NCBI RefSeq assembly: GCF_014898095.1
Contig: NZ_CP062946.1
Location: 1,116,001 to 1,180,000, forward strand
Reading direction: 5' to 3'
Length of the DNA: 64,000 nucleotides
DNA from: Thalassotalea sp. LPB0316
Lineage (GTDB): Bacteria > Pseudomonadota > Gammaproteobacteria > Enterobacterales > Alteromonadaceae
The position numbers were made by a program, and so were the translations under genes. The number at the start of each line of letters is the position of its first letter. Position 1 is the first letter of the stretch. The notes beneath the pieces were generated by a model that saw only the letters and a program-made list of their open reading frames with translations, searched no databases and had not been told where the DNA came from. This document shows positions 57,101-64,000 of the stretch, piece after piece.

Positions 57101-58509
57101 TACGATTCACTTGTTGATTTGCTATTCGGGCGGCGTTTGCGTCGCATTTTCCGGCGCGGCTTCGCACTTCTACCTGTTGTTTTGAGCATCTGGCTTTGTG
57201 TCGCTTGTGGTGCATCTTGAAAGTCAGTCCACCATTTAGCTAATTCTTTTACTGAGTCGTCAGCAAATTCAGCGCGTAGTAACAGGAAATCATAGCCGGC
57301 TCTAAATTTAGGGTGCTCTAATGTTTTATATGCGCGTTTTGGCTCTCGCTTTTCAAAGCGCTCTTGTAAAATCCAAATATCTTTAATGACTAATTGAAAA
57401 CGCTTGGGTATGGCCACTGATTGCTGCTGCTCACTCATTAACTCGTGATAGGCTTGGAAGAAGGCATCTTGTGGCAAGATATCACTTGCGGCTTTAATTG
57501 AGGCAATGCGCTTTTGTAGCGGGAACCACAAAATAGCTGCAAACAAAAATGCCGGTGTCACGCGTTGCTCATTGGCAATGCGAATATCTGTGTTTTCTAG
57601 TGCTTGGAGAATAAACTGGGCGATTTGCTCGCTCTCATCGAGAGAGAAATTATCGTTTGCACAAAGCGCTCGTTCTACCGATGGGAAGAAGTGTTCGAAT
57701 AAATCGTACTCGCGCAACATATGATAGTTAGCGACGGCTTTACCGCTAACAAATAACTTTAAAAACTCTTCAAACATCCGCGCCGCGGGAATGTTCGACA
57801 GCAGTGATGCAAGCGGTTTGATCGGTGCATGCGTTTCTTCGCTTATGGTCATATCCAGCTTGGTCGCAAAACGAATCGCGCGTAACATGCGCACAGGATC
57901 TTCTCGGTATCGCGTTTCAGGATCGCCAATTAAACGGATCACGCCTTGCTCGATATCGTGAACACCGCCAGCAAAGTCGTAAACGTTAAAATCTTTGGTC
58001 GAATAGTACAGGGCGTTAATGGTGAAGTCTCGGCGCTCGGCATCTTCATCGATTGTTCCGTAAATGTTATCTCTTAATAACATGCCTTGATCACTTTGCT
58101 TAGAGATCTTTTGGTTGTTACCTGAGTTATCATCGTGATGACCACGGAAAGTTGCGACCTCTATAACTTCGCGACCAAAAACAATATGCGCCAAGCGAAA
58201 GCGTCGGCCGATCAATCGGCAATTGCGAAATAGCCCTTTAATTTGCTCAGGCGTTGCATTAGTGACAATATCAAAATCTTTTGGCGCTAGGCCCAGCAAA
58301 ATATCACGCACGCCACCGCCGACAAGGTAGGCATCAAAGCCGCCTTTATTCAAACGATAAAGCACTTTCAACGCATTGTTACTGATCAGCTGGCGTGAAA
58401 CAGGGTGCTGATCTCTTGGGATAACAATCGGTCCTTGAGAAAAATCGTGAGCTACTTTGTCGTTGGTTGAGTTGAGTAGCTTTTTGCAAAAATTGATAAC
58501 GCTTTTAAT
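57100..58509 (-). CDS. pcnB: Poly(A) polymerase I, probable AUU start
   Basis: A 469-aa enzyme that adds poly(A) tails to RNA 3' ends and so speeds decay. GGGVRD and the DxD metal site of KDFDIVTNA are intact; RRDFTINALYY, NPETRYREDPVRM-like and the basic RRKMRRKRRPNS tail fit PcnB. ATG/GTG/TTG calling gives only a TTG at 58371 (423 aa), but the frame stays open upstream and encodes conserved PcnB sequence (GPIVIPRDQHPVSRQLISNN, like E. coli VTVIPREQHAISRKDISEN). No ATG, GTG or TTG lies in that part. An ATT at 58509-58507, with AAGG nine bases upstream, starts (M)KSVINFCKKLL, aligned with E. coli MFTRVANFCRKVL, whose gene starts at AUU. Confidence 0.88.
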   Translation of the reverse strand: MKSVINFCKKLLNSTNDKVAHDFSQGPIVIPRDQHPVSRQLISNNALKVLYRLNKGGFDAYLVGGGVRDILLGLAPKDFDIVTNATPEQIKGLFRNCRLIGRRFRLAHIVFGREVIEVATFRGHHDDNSGNNQKISKQSDQGMLLRDNIYGTIDEDAERRDFTINALYYSTKDFNVYDFAGGVHDIEQGVIRLIGDPETRYREDPVRMLRAIRFATKLDMTISEETHAPIKPLASLLSNIPAARMFEEFLKLFVSGKAVANYHMLREYDLFEHFFPSVERALCANDNFSLDESEQIAQFILQALENTDIRIANEQRVTPAFLFAAILWFPLQKRIASIKAASDILPQDAFFQAYHELMSEQQQSVAIPKRFQLVIKDIWILQERFEKREPKRAYKTLEHPKFRAGYDFLLLRAEFADDSVKELAKWWTDFQDAPQATQSQMLKTTGRSAKPRRKMRRKRRPNSKSTSES

Positions 58510-58564
58510 GAGATAAAACCTTGCTTTTGAGGCGATAAATTACGCGCAATAATATACTAGCTGG

Positions 58565-59476
58565 CTAAAAAATAGAATGGTTAATCACGATTTCTTGTTG
58601 CTTGGGAATGGCAGTAAACTGAAAGTTTTTGACAGACCATGCAACAATTTCTTCCGGCGACAAATCTTCCAAGCCTGTTTCTACCGATTGACCAAGGAAT
58701 TGCAACGCTTGAATAAGGACGGATTGTGGTCGTAAGTTATTAATCGCCGGCGCTTTATTTTGTTTGCTCAGCTTATAACCTTGCTCGGTTATTGCCAGTG
58801 GTATGTGACCAAGTACCGGAGGTTGATGGCCAAAAGTGGCAAACAGACTAAGTTGTCGAGCACTGGGCTCGAGTAAATCACAGCCGCGAATAATATGGCT
58901 GATTTGCTGATAAATGTCATCAACGACGACGGCGAGTTGGTAGGCAAAAAGGCCATCTTTGCGAAATAAGATGCAATCTTCACTGGCTAATTTGTTATCA
59001 ATTTCCACTCTACCTTGAAATAGGTCGTTGAATTGGTTGATTTTGTAGTGATTAATATAGCGAATCGCACTATTGTGCTTACTGTGATTGAGTAATTTAC
59101 AGTGACCGTCGTAAATACCGCCGCGTTGTTTGATTTGAGCGCGAGTACATTGGCAGTAATAGCTCAGGTGTTCAGCCTTGAGCTGTGATAAGGCGTCGAG
59201 ATAATAATTTGATTGCTGGCTTTGGTAGAGGACTTGCTCGTCCCAATACAGGCCATAGGTTTCTAGTGTTTTTAAAATTGCCTCACTCGCCCCTGCTTGC
59301 TCTCGAGGAGGATCGATATCTTCTATCCGAACGAGCCATTGACCATGGTTTTGTTTGGCGTGAAGGTAACTGGCTAGCGCGGTAACTAGTGAACCGAAGT
59401 GAAGTAAGCCTGACGGCGAAGGCGCAAAACGACCACGGTAATTACCCTGTGGTCGTTCAGGTAAAGCTAGTTTCAT
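58565..59476 (-). CDS. gluQ: Glutamyl-Q tRNA(Asp) synthetase
   Basis: A 303-aa truncated glutamyl-tRNA synthetase paralogue that attaches glutamate to queuosine-34 of tRNA-Asp. RFAPSPSGLLHFGSLVTAL carries the HFG form of the HIGH motif (26-28), the zinc-type YYCQCTRAQI segment is present, and the KMSK-like loop reads KLSKQNKAP. There is no anticodon-binding domain, which separates it from GltX. It lies 10 bp after dksA, the conserved dksA-gluQ pair, and pcnB follows. Confidence 0.95.
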   Translation of the reverse strand: MKLALPERPQGNYRGRFAPSPSGLLHFGSLVTALASYLHAKQNHGQWLVRIEDIDPPREQAGASEAILKTLETYGLYWDEQVLYQSQQSNYYLDALSQLKAEHLSYYCQCTRAQIKQRGGIYDGHCKLLNHSKHNSAIRYINHYKINQFNDLFQGRVEIDNKLASEDCILFRKDGLFAYQLAVVVDDIYQQISHIIRGCDLLEPSARQLSLFATFGHQPPVLGHIPLAITEQGYKLSKQNKAPAINNLRPQSVLIQALQFLGQSVETGLEDLSPEEIVAWSVKNFQFTAIPKQQEIVINHSIF

Positions 59477-59486
59477 TGAAACTGGA

Positions 59487-59927
59487 TTAGCCGGCGAGTT
59501 GACGCTCTTTAATTTCTGCTAACGTTTTACATTCAATACACAAATCAGCGGTTGGGCGTGCTTCTAAACGGCGAATACCGATTTCAATGCCACATGAGTT
59601 ACAGAAACCAAAATCATCTTCTTCGATAAGTTGTAATGTTTTTTCAATTTTCTTGATGAGTTTGCGCTCGCGGTCACGAGTGCGCAGTTCTAAACTGAAC
59701 TCTTCTTCTTGTGCTGCGCGGTCTACAGGATCAGGGAAGTTTGCAGCTTCGTCTTTCATATGAGTTACGGTGCGGTCAACTTCTTCGCGTAACTGAGTGC
59801 GCCAAGCTTCTAAAATGAGTTTGAAGTGCTTTAACTGTTCTGCACTCATATATTCTTCATTTGCTTTTTCTTGGTATGGTTCAACACCAGCTAGCGCTAA
59901 AATACCTAGAGCTTTTTTGTTTGGCAT
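59487..59927 (-). CDS. dksA: RNA polymerase-binding transcription factor DksA
   Basis: A 146-aa regulator that enters the RNA polymerase secondary channel and, with ppGpp, tunes rRNA and amino-acid promoters. The coiled-coil tip DPVDRA (Asp66, Asp69) and the zinc finger Cys109, Cys112, Cys130, Cys133 (CNSCG and CIECK) are intact. A GGAG ribosome site precedes the ATG. It is the first gene of dksA-gluQ-pcnB-folK-panB-panC. The 237-bp gap upstream to sfsA holds its promoter region and no other feature I can name. Confidence 0.97.
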   Translation of the reverse strand: MPNKKALGILALAGVEPYQEKANEEYMSAEQLKHFKLILEAWRTQLREEVDRTVTHMKDEAANFPDPVDRAAQEEEFSLELRTRDRERKLIKKIEKTLQLIEEDDFGFCNSCGIEIGIRRLEARPTADLCIECKTLAEIKERQLAG

Positions 59928-60164
59928 GCGTAATCTCCTAATGCTTCATAGCCCTTAAGGTTGCTTCACAGACCCCTTAAGGTTGCAATTGCCAATAAAA
60001 TACAGGCTTAAATTATTTAAAACGCCTATATTGTGCTTGTTTCACAACAATTCAAGTCTCTGGAGAACTTTTTTATTATTAGTTTTTGTTGCAAGGAACA
60101 AGGTTTTTATCAAGTAAACTGCATGTTCGTCAACTCTAATCGACAATAAATTTATTTTTATCTT

Positions 60165-60884
60165 TTAAATCAATACGGTAACTGGTGCAACCTGTTCAAT
60201 TGAAATCGCAGCATTAGATTCAGCGAAGTGGGCTTTATAGGCAATGATTTGCACGCCTGCTTGGCTAGCCTGTTTTATTAGCTGTCCGTAAATCGGGTCA
60301 ATATGGCATGCAGGCTTCACATTCTTGATCCCGTTGTGCATAACAAAGAATAGTAAACAAGCTTGGTGGCCAGCTTCGACCATAGCGATGAGTTCTCGCA
60401 AATGCTTTTGACCACGCGTCGTTTTGGCGTCAGGGAAATAACCCTGGTCATCTTCTAGTAAGGTTACGCTTTTAACTTCAATATAGGTTTTTTGCCCCCT
60501 TTTATTGGTAATTAAAAAATCTATTTTGCTTTTTTCTTCACCGTACTTCACTTCGCGTTCAATAGCTTCGAATTCGCTAAACTCCTGAATTTGGCCTGTT
60601 TTTAACGCCTCATCAACAAAGTCATTGGCTTTGTGGGTATTTACACAAATTAAATCGCCATTGGCTTTTTCGGTAAATTCCCAGCTAAACGGGTATTTTC
60701 TCTGCTTGTTACTTGAAGTGCTATACCAAATGCGATCGCCTTTTTCGGCGCAACCTGTCATTGCGCCTGTGTTGGCAACATGAATTGTGGTTGTCGTGTT
60801 ATCTGCGAGCGTCACGTCGGCTAAAAAGCGCTTATAGCGTTGAATTAAAGTTGCTTGTTGCAGGGAAAGAGAAGTCGTCATCAT
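60165..60884 (-). CDS. sfsA: Sugar fermentation stimulation protein SfsA
   Basis: A 239-aa protein. RYKRFLADVTL, HVANTGAMTGCAEKG, YIEVKSVTLLE and FPDAKTTRGQKHLREL are SfsA signatures; the IDFLI...YIEVKSV arrangement resembles a PD-(D/E)xK nuclease core. In E. coli the gene was linked to maltose metabolism by overexpression; the true activity is unclear, possibly nucleic-acid binding. It precedes dksA on the same strand, as in E. coli. Confidence 0.94.
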   Translation of the reverse strand: MMTTSLSLQQATLIQRYKRFLADVTLADNTTTTIHVANTGAMTGCAEKGDRIWYSTSSNKQRKYPFSWEFTEKANGDLICVNTHKANDFVDEALKTGQIQEFSEFEAIEREVKYGEEKSKIDFLITNKRGQKTYIEVKSVTLLEDDQGYFPDAKTTRGQKHLRELIAMVEAGHQACLLFFVMHNGIKNVKPACHIDPIYGQLIKQASQAGVQIIAYKAHFAESNAAISIEQVAPVTVLI

Positions 60885-60993
60885 TACTACTTTTGGTTTT
60901 GATTAAGAATTGGCTATTTGGAATAAACAAGTTAGGTAATTCGCAGGTGCTAGCCTAATTGTTTTTTTCGATTATGTGAATCTAATTAATTAA

Positions 60994-61063
60994 TTTTCTA
61001 AAATTTCAATCGCTTCCTACACTGAAAAGGTTCTAAATCGACGTGTTTTAAAATTTTAGAAAA
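60994..61063. promoter_or_regulatory. 13-bp inverted repeat upstream of katG
   Basis: TTTTCTAAAATTT (60994-61006) and AAATTTTAGAAAA (61051-61063) are perfect inverse copies separated by 44 bp. The right arm ends 58 bp before the katG start. The spacing would suit a regulator that bridges two sites, or a long hairpin in the leader RNA. Confidence 0.45.
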
Positions 61064-61121
61064 ACGGTAAACGACAACTGAGTTGACTTACCTAATAAAA
61101 ATACAACTTAAGGTGAAAGTT

Positions 61122-63407
61122 ATGAGTAAAATGTCGAGTATTAAAAAAACCGTGTTAGCAAGCTCGCTAACACTGGTCTTTGCTTCTGCAAGTTTGTACG
61201 CGGGGCAAGAGATTTCAAAACCTAAAGGCGCTAAAGGCAGTGGCCATGTTGCTATGGGCCAAGCTAAATCAAACCAGTTTTGGTGGCCAGAGCAACTCGA
61301 TTTATCGCCACTACGCTCACAAGATAGCCGTTCGAATCCACATGGCGCTGACTTTGATTACGCTAAAGCTTTTAGTGAGCTTGATATGGCGGAATTGAAG
61401 AAAGATCTCAATAAGTTATTAACCACTTCACAAGATTGGTGGCCAGCTGACTGGGGTAACTATGGACCGCTATTCATCCGTCTTGCTTGGCACAGTGCGG
61501 GTACCTATCGTACGTTAGATGGTCGCGGTGGCGGAGATGGTGGTCAAATGCGTTTTGATCCACTCAATAGTTGGCCAGATAACGGCAACCTAGATAAAGC
61601 AAAACGCTTACTTTGGCCGTTGAAGCAAAAATACGGTGCAAGCATTTCTTGGGGCGATTTAATGATCTTAGCTGGTACTGTTGGCCTAGAAAACATGGGC
61701 TTTCAAACCTATGGTTTTGCCGGTGGTCGTGCTGATGATTGGGAACCAGACTTAGTTTACTGGGGCCCAGAAGTTGAAATGTTAGCCAGTGATCGCGAAG
61801 AAAAAGACGGTAAATTACAACGCCCGTTAGGCGCGACTCATATGGGGTTAATTTACGTTAATCCTGAAGGCCCTCGCGGTAAACCTGATCCTATTGGTTC
61901 TGCGAAAAACATCCGCATTGCCTTTGGTCGCATGGCGATGAGCGATGAAGAAACGGTTGCCTTAATTGCCGGTGGTCACACATTCGGTAAGATGCACGGT
62001 GCTCATAAACCTTCAGAATGTGTTGGTAAAGAGCCCGGCGGCGCAGCAATCGAAGAACAAGGTTTAGGTTGGAAAAATAAATGTGGTAAAGGTCATTCTG
62101 AAGATACCGTTACTAGTGGTTTAGAAGGGGCTTGGACTCAAGCGCCAACGCAGTGGACAACCCTATACCTACAAAACTTACTTAACTTTGAGTGGGAACA
62201 AACTCGTAGCCCAGCTGGTGCAATTCAATGGATCCCAACTGATGAGTCATTGCGCAAATCGGTACCTGATGCCCATGTTGAGGGTAAGTTTAACTCACCT
62301 GTGATGACGACAGCTGATCTAGCATTAAAATATGACCCGGCGTACAAGAAAATTGCTGAGCACTTCTTAGCAAACCCTGAAGAGTACCGCTTAGCATTTG
62401 CTAAAGCATGGTATAAGTTAACTCACCGTGATATGGGCCCGCGAGCGCGCTACTTAGGCGATAACGTACCAACTGAATCGCTTATTTGGCAAGATCCAGT
62501 ACCAAGTGTTACTCACAAGCTGATCAATGATAAAGACGCGAGTAAGTTGAAAAAAGAAATTTTGAAAACAGGCTTAAGTGTTGATGAGTTAGTACGTACA
62601 GCTTGGGCGTCAGCGGCAAGCTTTAGAGCATCAGACATGCGCGGCGGTGCTAATGGTGCGCGCATTATGCTAGCGCCTCAAAAAGATTGGGCGGTAAATA
62701 ACCCTAAAGAACTTGCTAAAGTATTAGGCCAGTTAAAGTCAGTACAGCAGAAGTTCAATAAGTCATTGCCGAAAGGTAAACGTGTTTCAATGGCTGATGT
62801 TATTGTGCTAGCAGGTGCTGCTGGTATCGAAAAAGCCGCAAAAGACGCGGGCGTTAAGGTTTCAGTGCCATTTACTCCAGGTCGTACTGATGCAACTCAA
62901 GCGCAAACAGATATTAAGTCGTTTGATTTACTTGAGCCAAAAGCAGACGCGTTTAGAAACTACTTCAACCGTGACGAAAGCTACCGCTCACCAGCAGAAA
63001 TGCTAGTTGATAAAGCTGACCAGTTAAATTTAACAGTGCCTGAAATGACCGTGTTAGTTGGTGGTTTACGTAACTTAGGTGCGAATGCTCAAGGTAGTAC
63101 TCACGGCCAATTAACCGACAAAGTTGGTACATTATCAAATGACTTCTTTGTTAATTTGTTAGATATGTCAACAACGTGGAAGCGCTCAAAAGTTGAAGGT
63201 TTATACGAAGGCTTTGACCGTAAAACGGGCAAGAAGCTATATACAGCAACTACCGTTGACTTAATCTTTGGCTCTAACTCTGAATTACGCGCAATTGCAG
63301 AAGTTTACGCTTACGATAATGCGAAGCAAAAATTTGCTGAAGACTTTGTTAAAGCGTGGCACAAAGTGATGCAGTTAGACCGCTTTGATTTACGTCATCA
63401 GCTGTAA
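61122..63407 (+). CDS. katG: Periplasmic catalase-peroxidase
   Basis: A 761-aa bifunctional haem enzyme that removes hydrogen peroxide. ATG 61122 ([20 protein letters not shown]) has AAGGTGA upstream and gives a signal peptide cut near SLYAG, so it acts in the periplasm, unlike cytoplasmic KatG. Distal Arg120, Trp123, His124 (RLAWHSAG), proximal His286 (GGHTFGK) and the Met271-Tyr245-Trp123 adduct residues needed for catalase activity are present, each 16 positions on from M. tuberculosis KatG. The C-terminal non-haem half is complete. It is monocistronic with a terminator. Confidence 0.95.
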   Translation: MSKMSSIKKTVLASSLTLVFASASLYAGQEISKPKGAKGSGHVAMGQAKSNQFWWPEQLDLSPLRSQDSRSNPHGADFDYAKAFSELDMAELKKDLNKLLTTSQDWWPADWGNYGPLFIRLAWHSAGTYRTLDGRGGGDGGQMRFDPLNSWPDNGNLDKAKRLLWPLKQKYGASISWGDLMILAGTVGLENMGFQTYGFAGGRADDWEPDLVYWGPEVEMLASDREEKDGKLQRPLGATHMGLIYVNPEGPRGKPDPIGSAKNIRIAFGRMAMSDEETVALIAGGHTFGKMHGAHKPSECVGKEPGGAAIEEQGLGWKNKCGKGHSEDTVTSGLEGAWTQAPTQWTTLYLQNLLNFEWEQTRSPAGAIQWIPTDESLRKSVPDAHVEGKFNSPVMTTADLALKYDPAYKKIAEHFLANPEEYRLAFAKAWYKLTHRDMGPRARYLGDNVPTESLIWQDPVPSVTHKLINDKDASKLKKEILKTGLSVDELVRTAWASAASFRASDMRGGANGARIMLAPQKDWAVNNPKELAKVLGQLKSVQQKFNKSLPKGKRVSMADVIVLAGAAGIEKAAKDAGVKVSVPFTPGRTDATQAQTDIKSFDLLEPKADAFRNYFNRDESYRSPAEMLVDKADQLNLTVPEMTVLVGGLRNLGANAQGSTHGQLTDKVGTLSNDFFVNLLDMSTTWKRSKVEGLYEGFDRKTGKKLYTATTVDLIFGSNSELRAIAEVYAYDNAKQKFAEDFVKAWHKVMQLDRFDLRHQL

Positions 63408-63430
63408 ACGCTAATTCGTTTATCAAGCCA

Positions 63431-63460
63431 AAAAAACGCATACCTAGGTATGCGTTTTTT
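63431..63460. terminator. Bidirectional terminator of katG and pldA
   Basis: A perfect 30-bp palindrome, AAAAAACGCATACCT (63431-63445) plus its inverse, with T-runs on both outgoing strands, between the convergent katG and pldA genes. Confidence 0.93.
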
Positions 63461-63466
63461 TATTTC

Positions 63467-64000
63467 TTAGAATAAGTCGTTTACGGTAAAACCAAGGCCA
63501 ACCCGCGTTTGATTGTGATTGTAATCAATTAAGCTTTCACCATAACCGGTAAAGACATTAGCGTAGCCTTTGAGTTTGCCATAAATAGGGAAGGTCACAC
63601 CAAGCTCGCCCGAGCCGTTGTGAGTGGCAAAGTTATAACGGCCAATAAAACCAAAAGCGAGAGTATTCCACTGGTAACTCATCGCTAGCTCATAATGCCC
63701 CATATAGTCGAGAATATCAGGGTTGTCGTCGCCATCGGGATCTAAAATAAATTCCTTTTCTTTTTCTTTAAAGCGATACCAAGGTCTTAGCGATAGCGCA
63801 AAATCATCTTTTTCCCATAGGAAGTTCAGATAAGCCCTGTTCCAACTGCGAGACAGCAACTGTGATTTACCATTAGATTGATGTTCAACCCCCACGAGTA
63901 GCAATGTGTTACCACCAAAAGGTTGCCAGTCTAACGGTAGGCCGTAAAAAAACTCAGGTTGGTAGTTAGTTTCTCTAAATGGCTTTGAAATGTTGTGAGA
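63467..64000 (-). CDS. pldA: Outer-membrane phospholipase A, 5' end outside the window
   Basis: The C-terminal 177 codons of an outer-membrane phospholipase A (OMPLA); the frame is open through the window edge, so the start lies beyond it. SKPFRETNYQPEF, then the catalytic region EHQSNGKSQLLSRSWNR, carry the His-Ser-Asn set equivalent to E. coli His142, Ser144 and Asn156, at exactly the same spacing. Further on, YMGHYEL, GYGESLIDYNHNQTRVG and the C-terminal NDLF match OMPLA almost residue for residue. The enzyme degrades misplaced phospholipids in the outer leaflet after envelope damage. It is convergent with katG. Confidence 0.94.
   Translation of the reverse strand, partial: SHNISKPFRETNYQPEFFYGLPLDWQPFGGNTLLLVGVEHQSNGKSQLLSRSWNRAYLNFLWEKDDFALSLRPWYRFKEKEKEFILDPDGDDNPDILDYMGHYELAMSYQWNTLAFGFIGRYNFATHNGSGELGVTFPIYGKLKGYANVFTGYGESLIDYNHNQTRVGLGFTVNDLF

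Noticed and set aside
57100..58371. 423-aa pcnB from the TTG at 58371
   Set aside because: This start cuts off conserved PcnB sequence that is open in frame upstream; the ATT start explains the full protein.
63467..63904. 145-aa intact protein at the right edge
   Set aside because: The apparent start is internal; the frame is open to the window end with conserved OMPLA sequence.

Overview
This 64 kb window is chromosomal DNA of a marine gammaproteobacterium. Gene content and order (dksA-gluQ-pcnB-folK-panB-panC, yadGH, fadBA, aroQ-accB-accC, cutA-dsbD, fxsA-groESL, epmB/efp) point to the Alteromonadales, most likely Colwelliaceae (Colwellia/Thalassotalea type). That placement is inferred from protein similarity, synteny and AT-rich composition; there is no rRNA gene here to test it. 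I saw no tRNA or rRNA gene, CRISPR array, prophage or intact transposase. It reads as mostly core genome with small accessory features between genes.

Layout. 1-5.7 kb: a 44-aa small protein, a Sel1-repeat protein, a large hybrid sensor kinase and a secreted transglutaminase-like protein. 5.8-12.4 kb: fatty-acid beta-oxidation (a DmdC/FadE-type acyl-CoA dehydrogenase, then fadB-fadA), tied together by PsrA-like palindromic operators. 12.4-16.6 kb: unknown exported proteins, a DMT permease with a GNAT acetyltransferase, and a family II pyrophosphatase (ppaC). 16.6-19.7 kb: a cyanide-insensitive-type bd oxidase (cydAB) behind its own GbsR/MarR regulator. 19.8-23.4 kb: fbp and a large secreted zinc metalloprotease. 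23.4-27.4 kb: a MocR-type regulator between a DMT and an MFS exporter, then an overlooked 58-aa Cys-rich protein. 27.4-29.8 kb: aroQ-accB-accC. 30.0-34.1 kb: a tight three-gene unit (PstS-like periplasmic protein, outer-membrane barrel, GGDEF-EAL protein). 34.2-34.5 kb: a 264-bp MITE-like element ending on the fba stop codon. 34.5-41.6 kb: fba, ung, dsbD, cutA, fxsA, groES-groEL. 41.7-48.5 kb: a solute-binding-like protein, an S9 peptidase, a DUF4136 lipoprotein, a DUF3016 protein, an MscS channel and small unknowns. 48.5-50.1 kb: divergent epmB and efp. 50.3-60.9 kb: yadG-yadH-trmB-like, panP, then panC-panB-folK-pcnB-gluQ-dksA-sfsA. 61.1-64 kb: periplasmic katG and the 3' part of pldA, which runs off the window.

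How the genes work together. The acyl-CoA dehydrogenase and FadBA form a fatty-acid degradation set with shared operators. PanP supplies beta-alanine to PanC/PanB in the place panD holds in E. coli. EpmB modifies the EF-P encoded 36 bp away. The regulator-cydA-cydB unit looks like a self-contained respiratory module. The most notable points are: pcnB appears to start at an AUU codon, as in E. coli, which adds 46 residues missed by ATG/GTG/TTG gene calling; the shared fad operators; the PstS-like/barrel/GGDEF-EAL operon as a candidate envelope-to-c-di-GMP sensing module; several small proteins missed by length cut-offs; and several families of short palindromic or terminal-inverted-repeat elements between genes.
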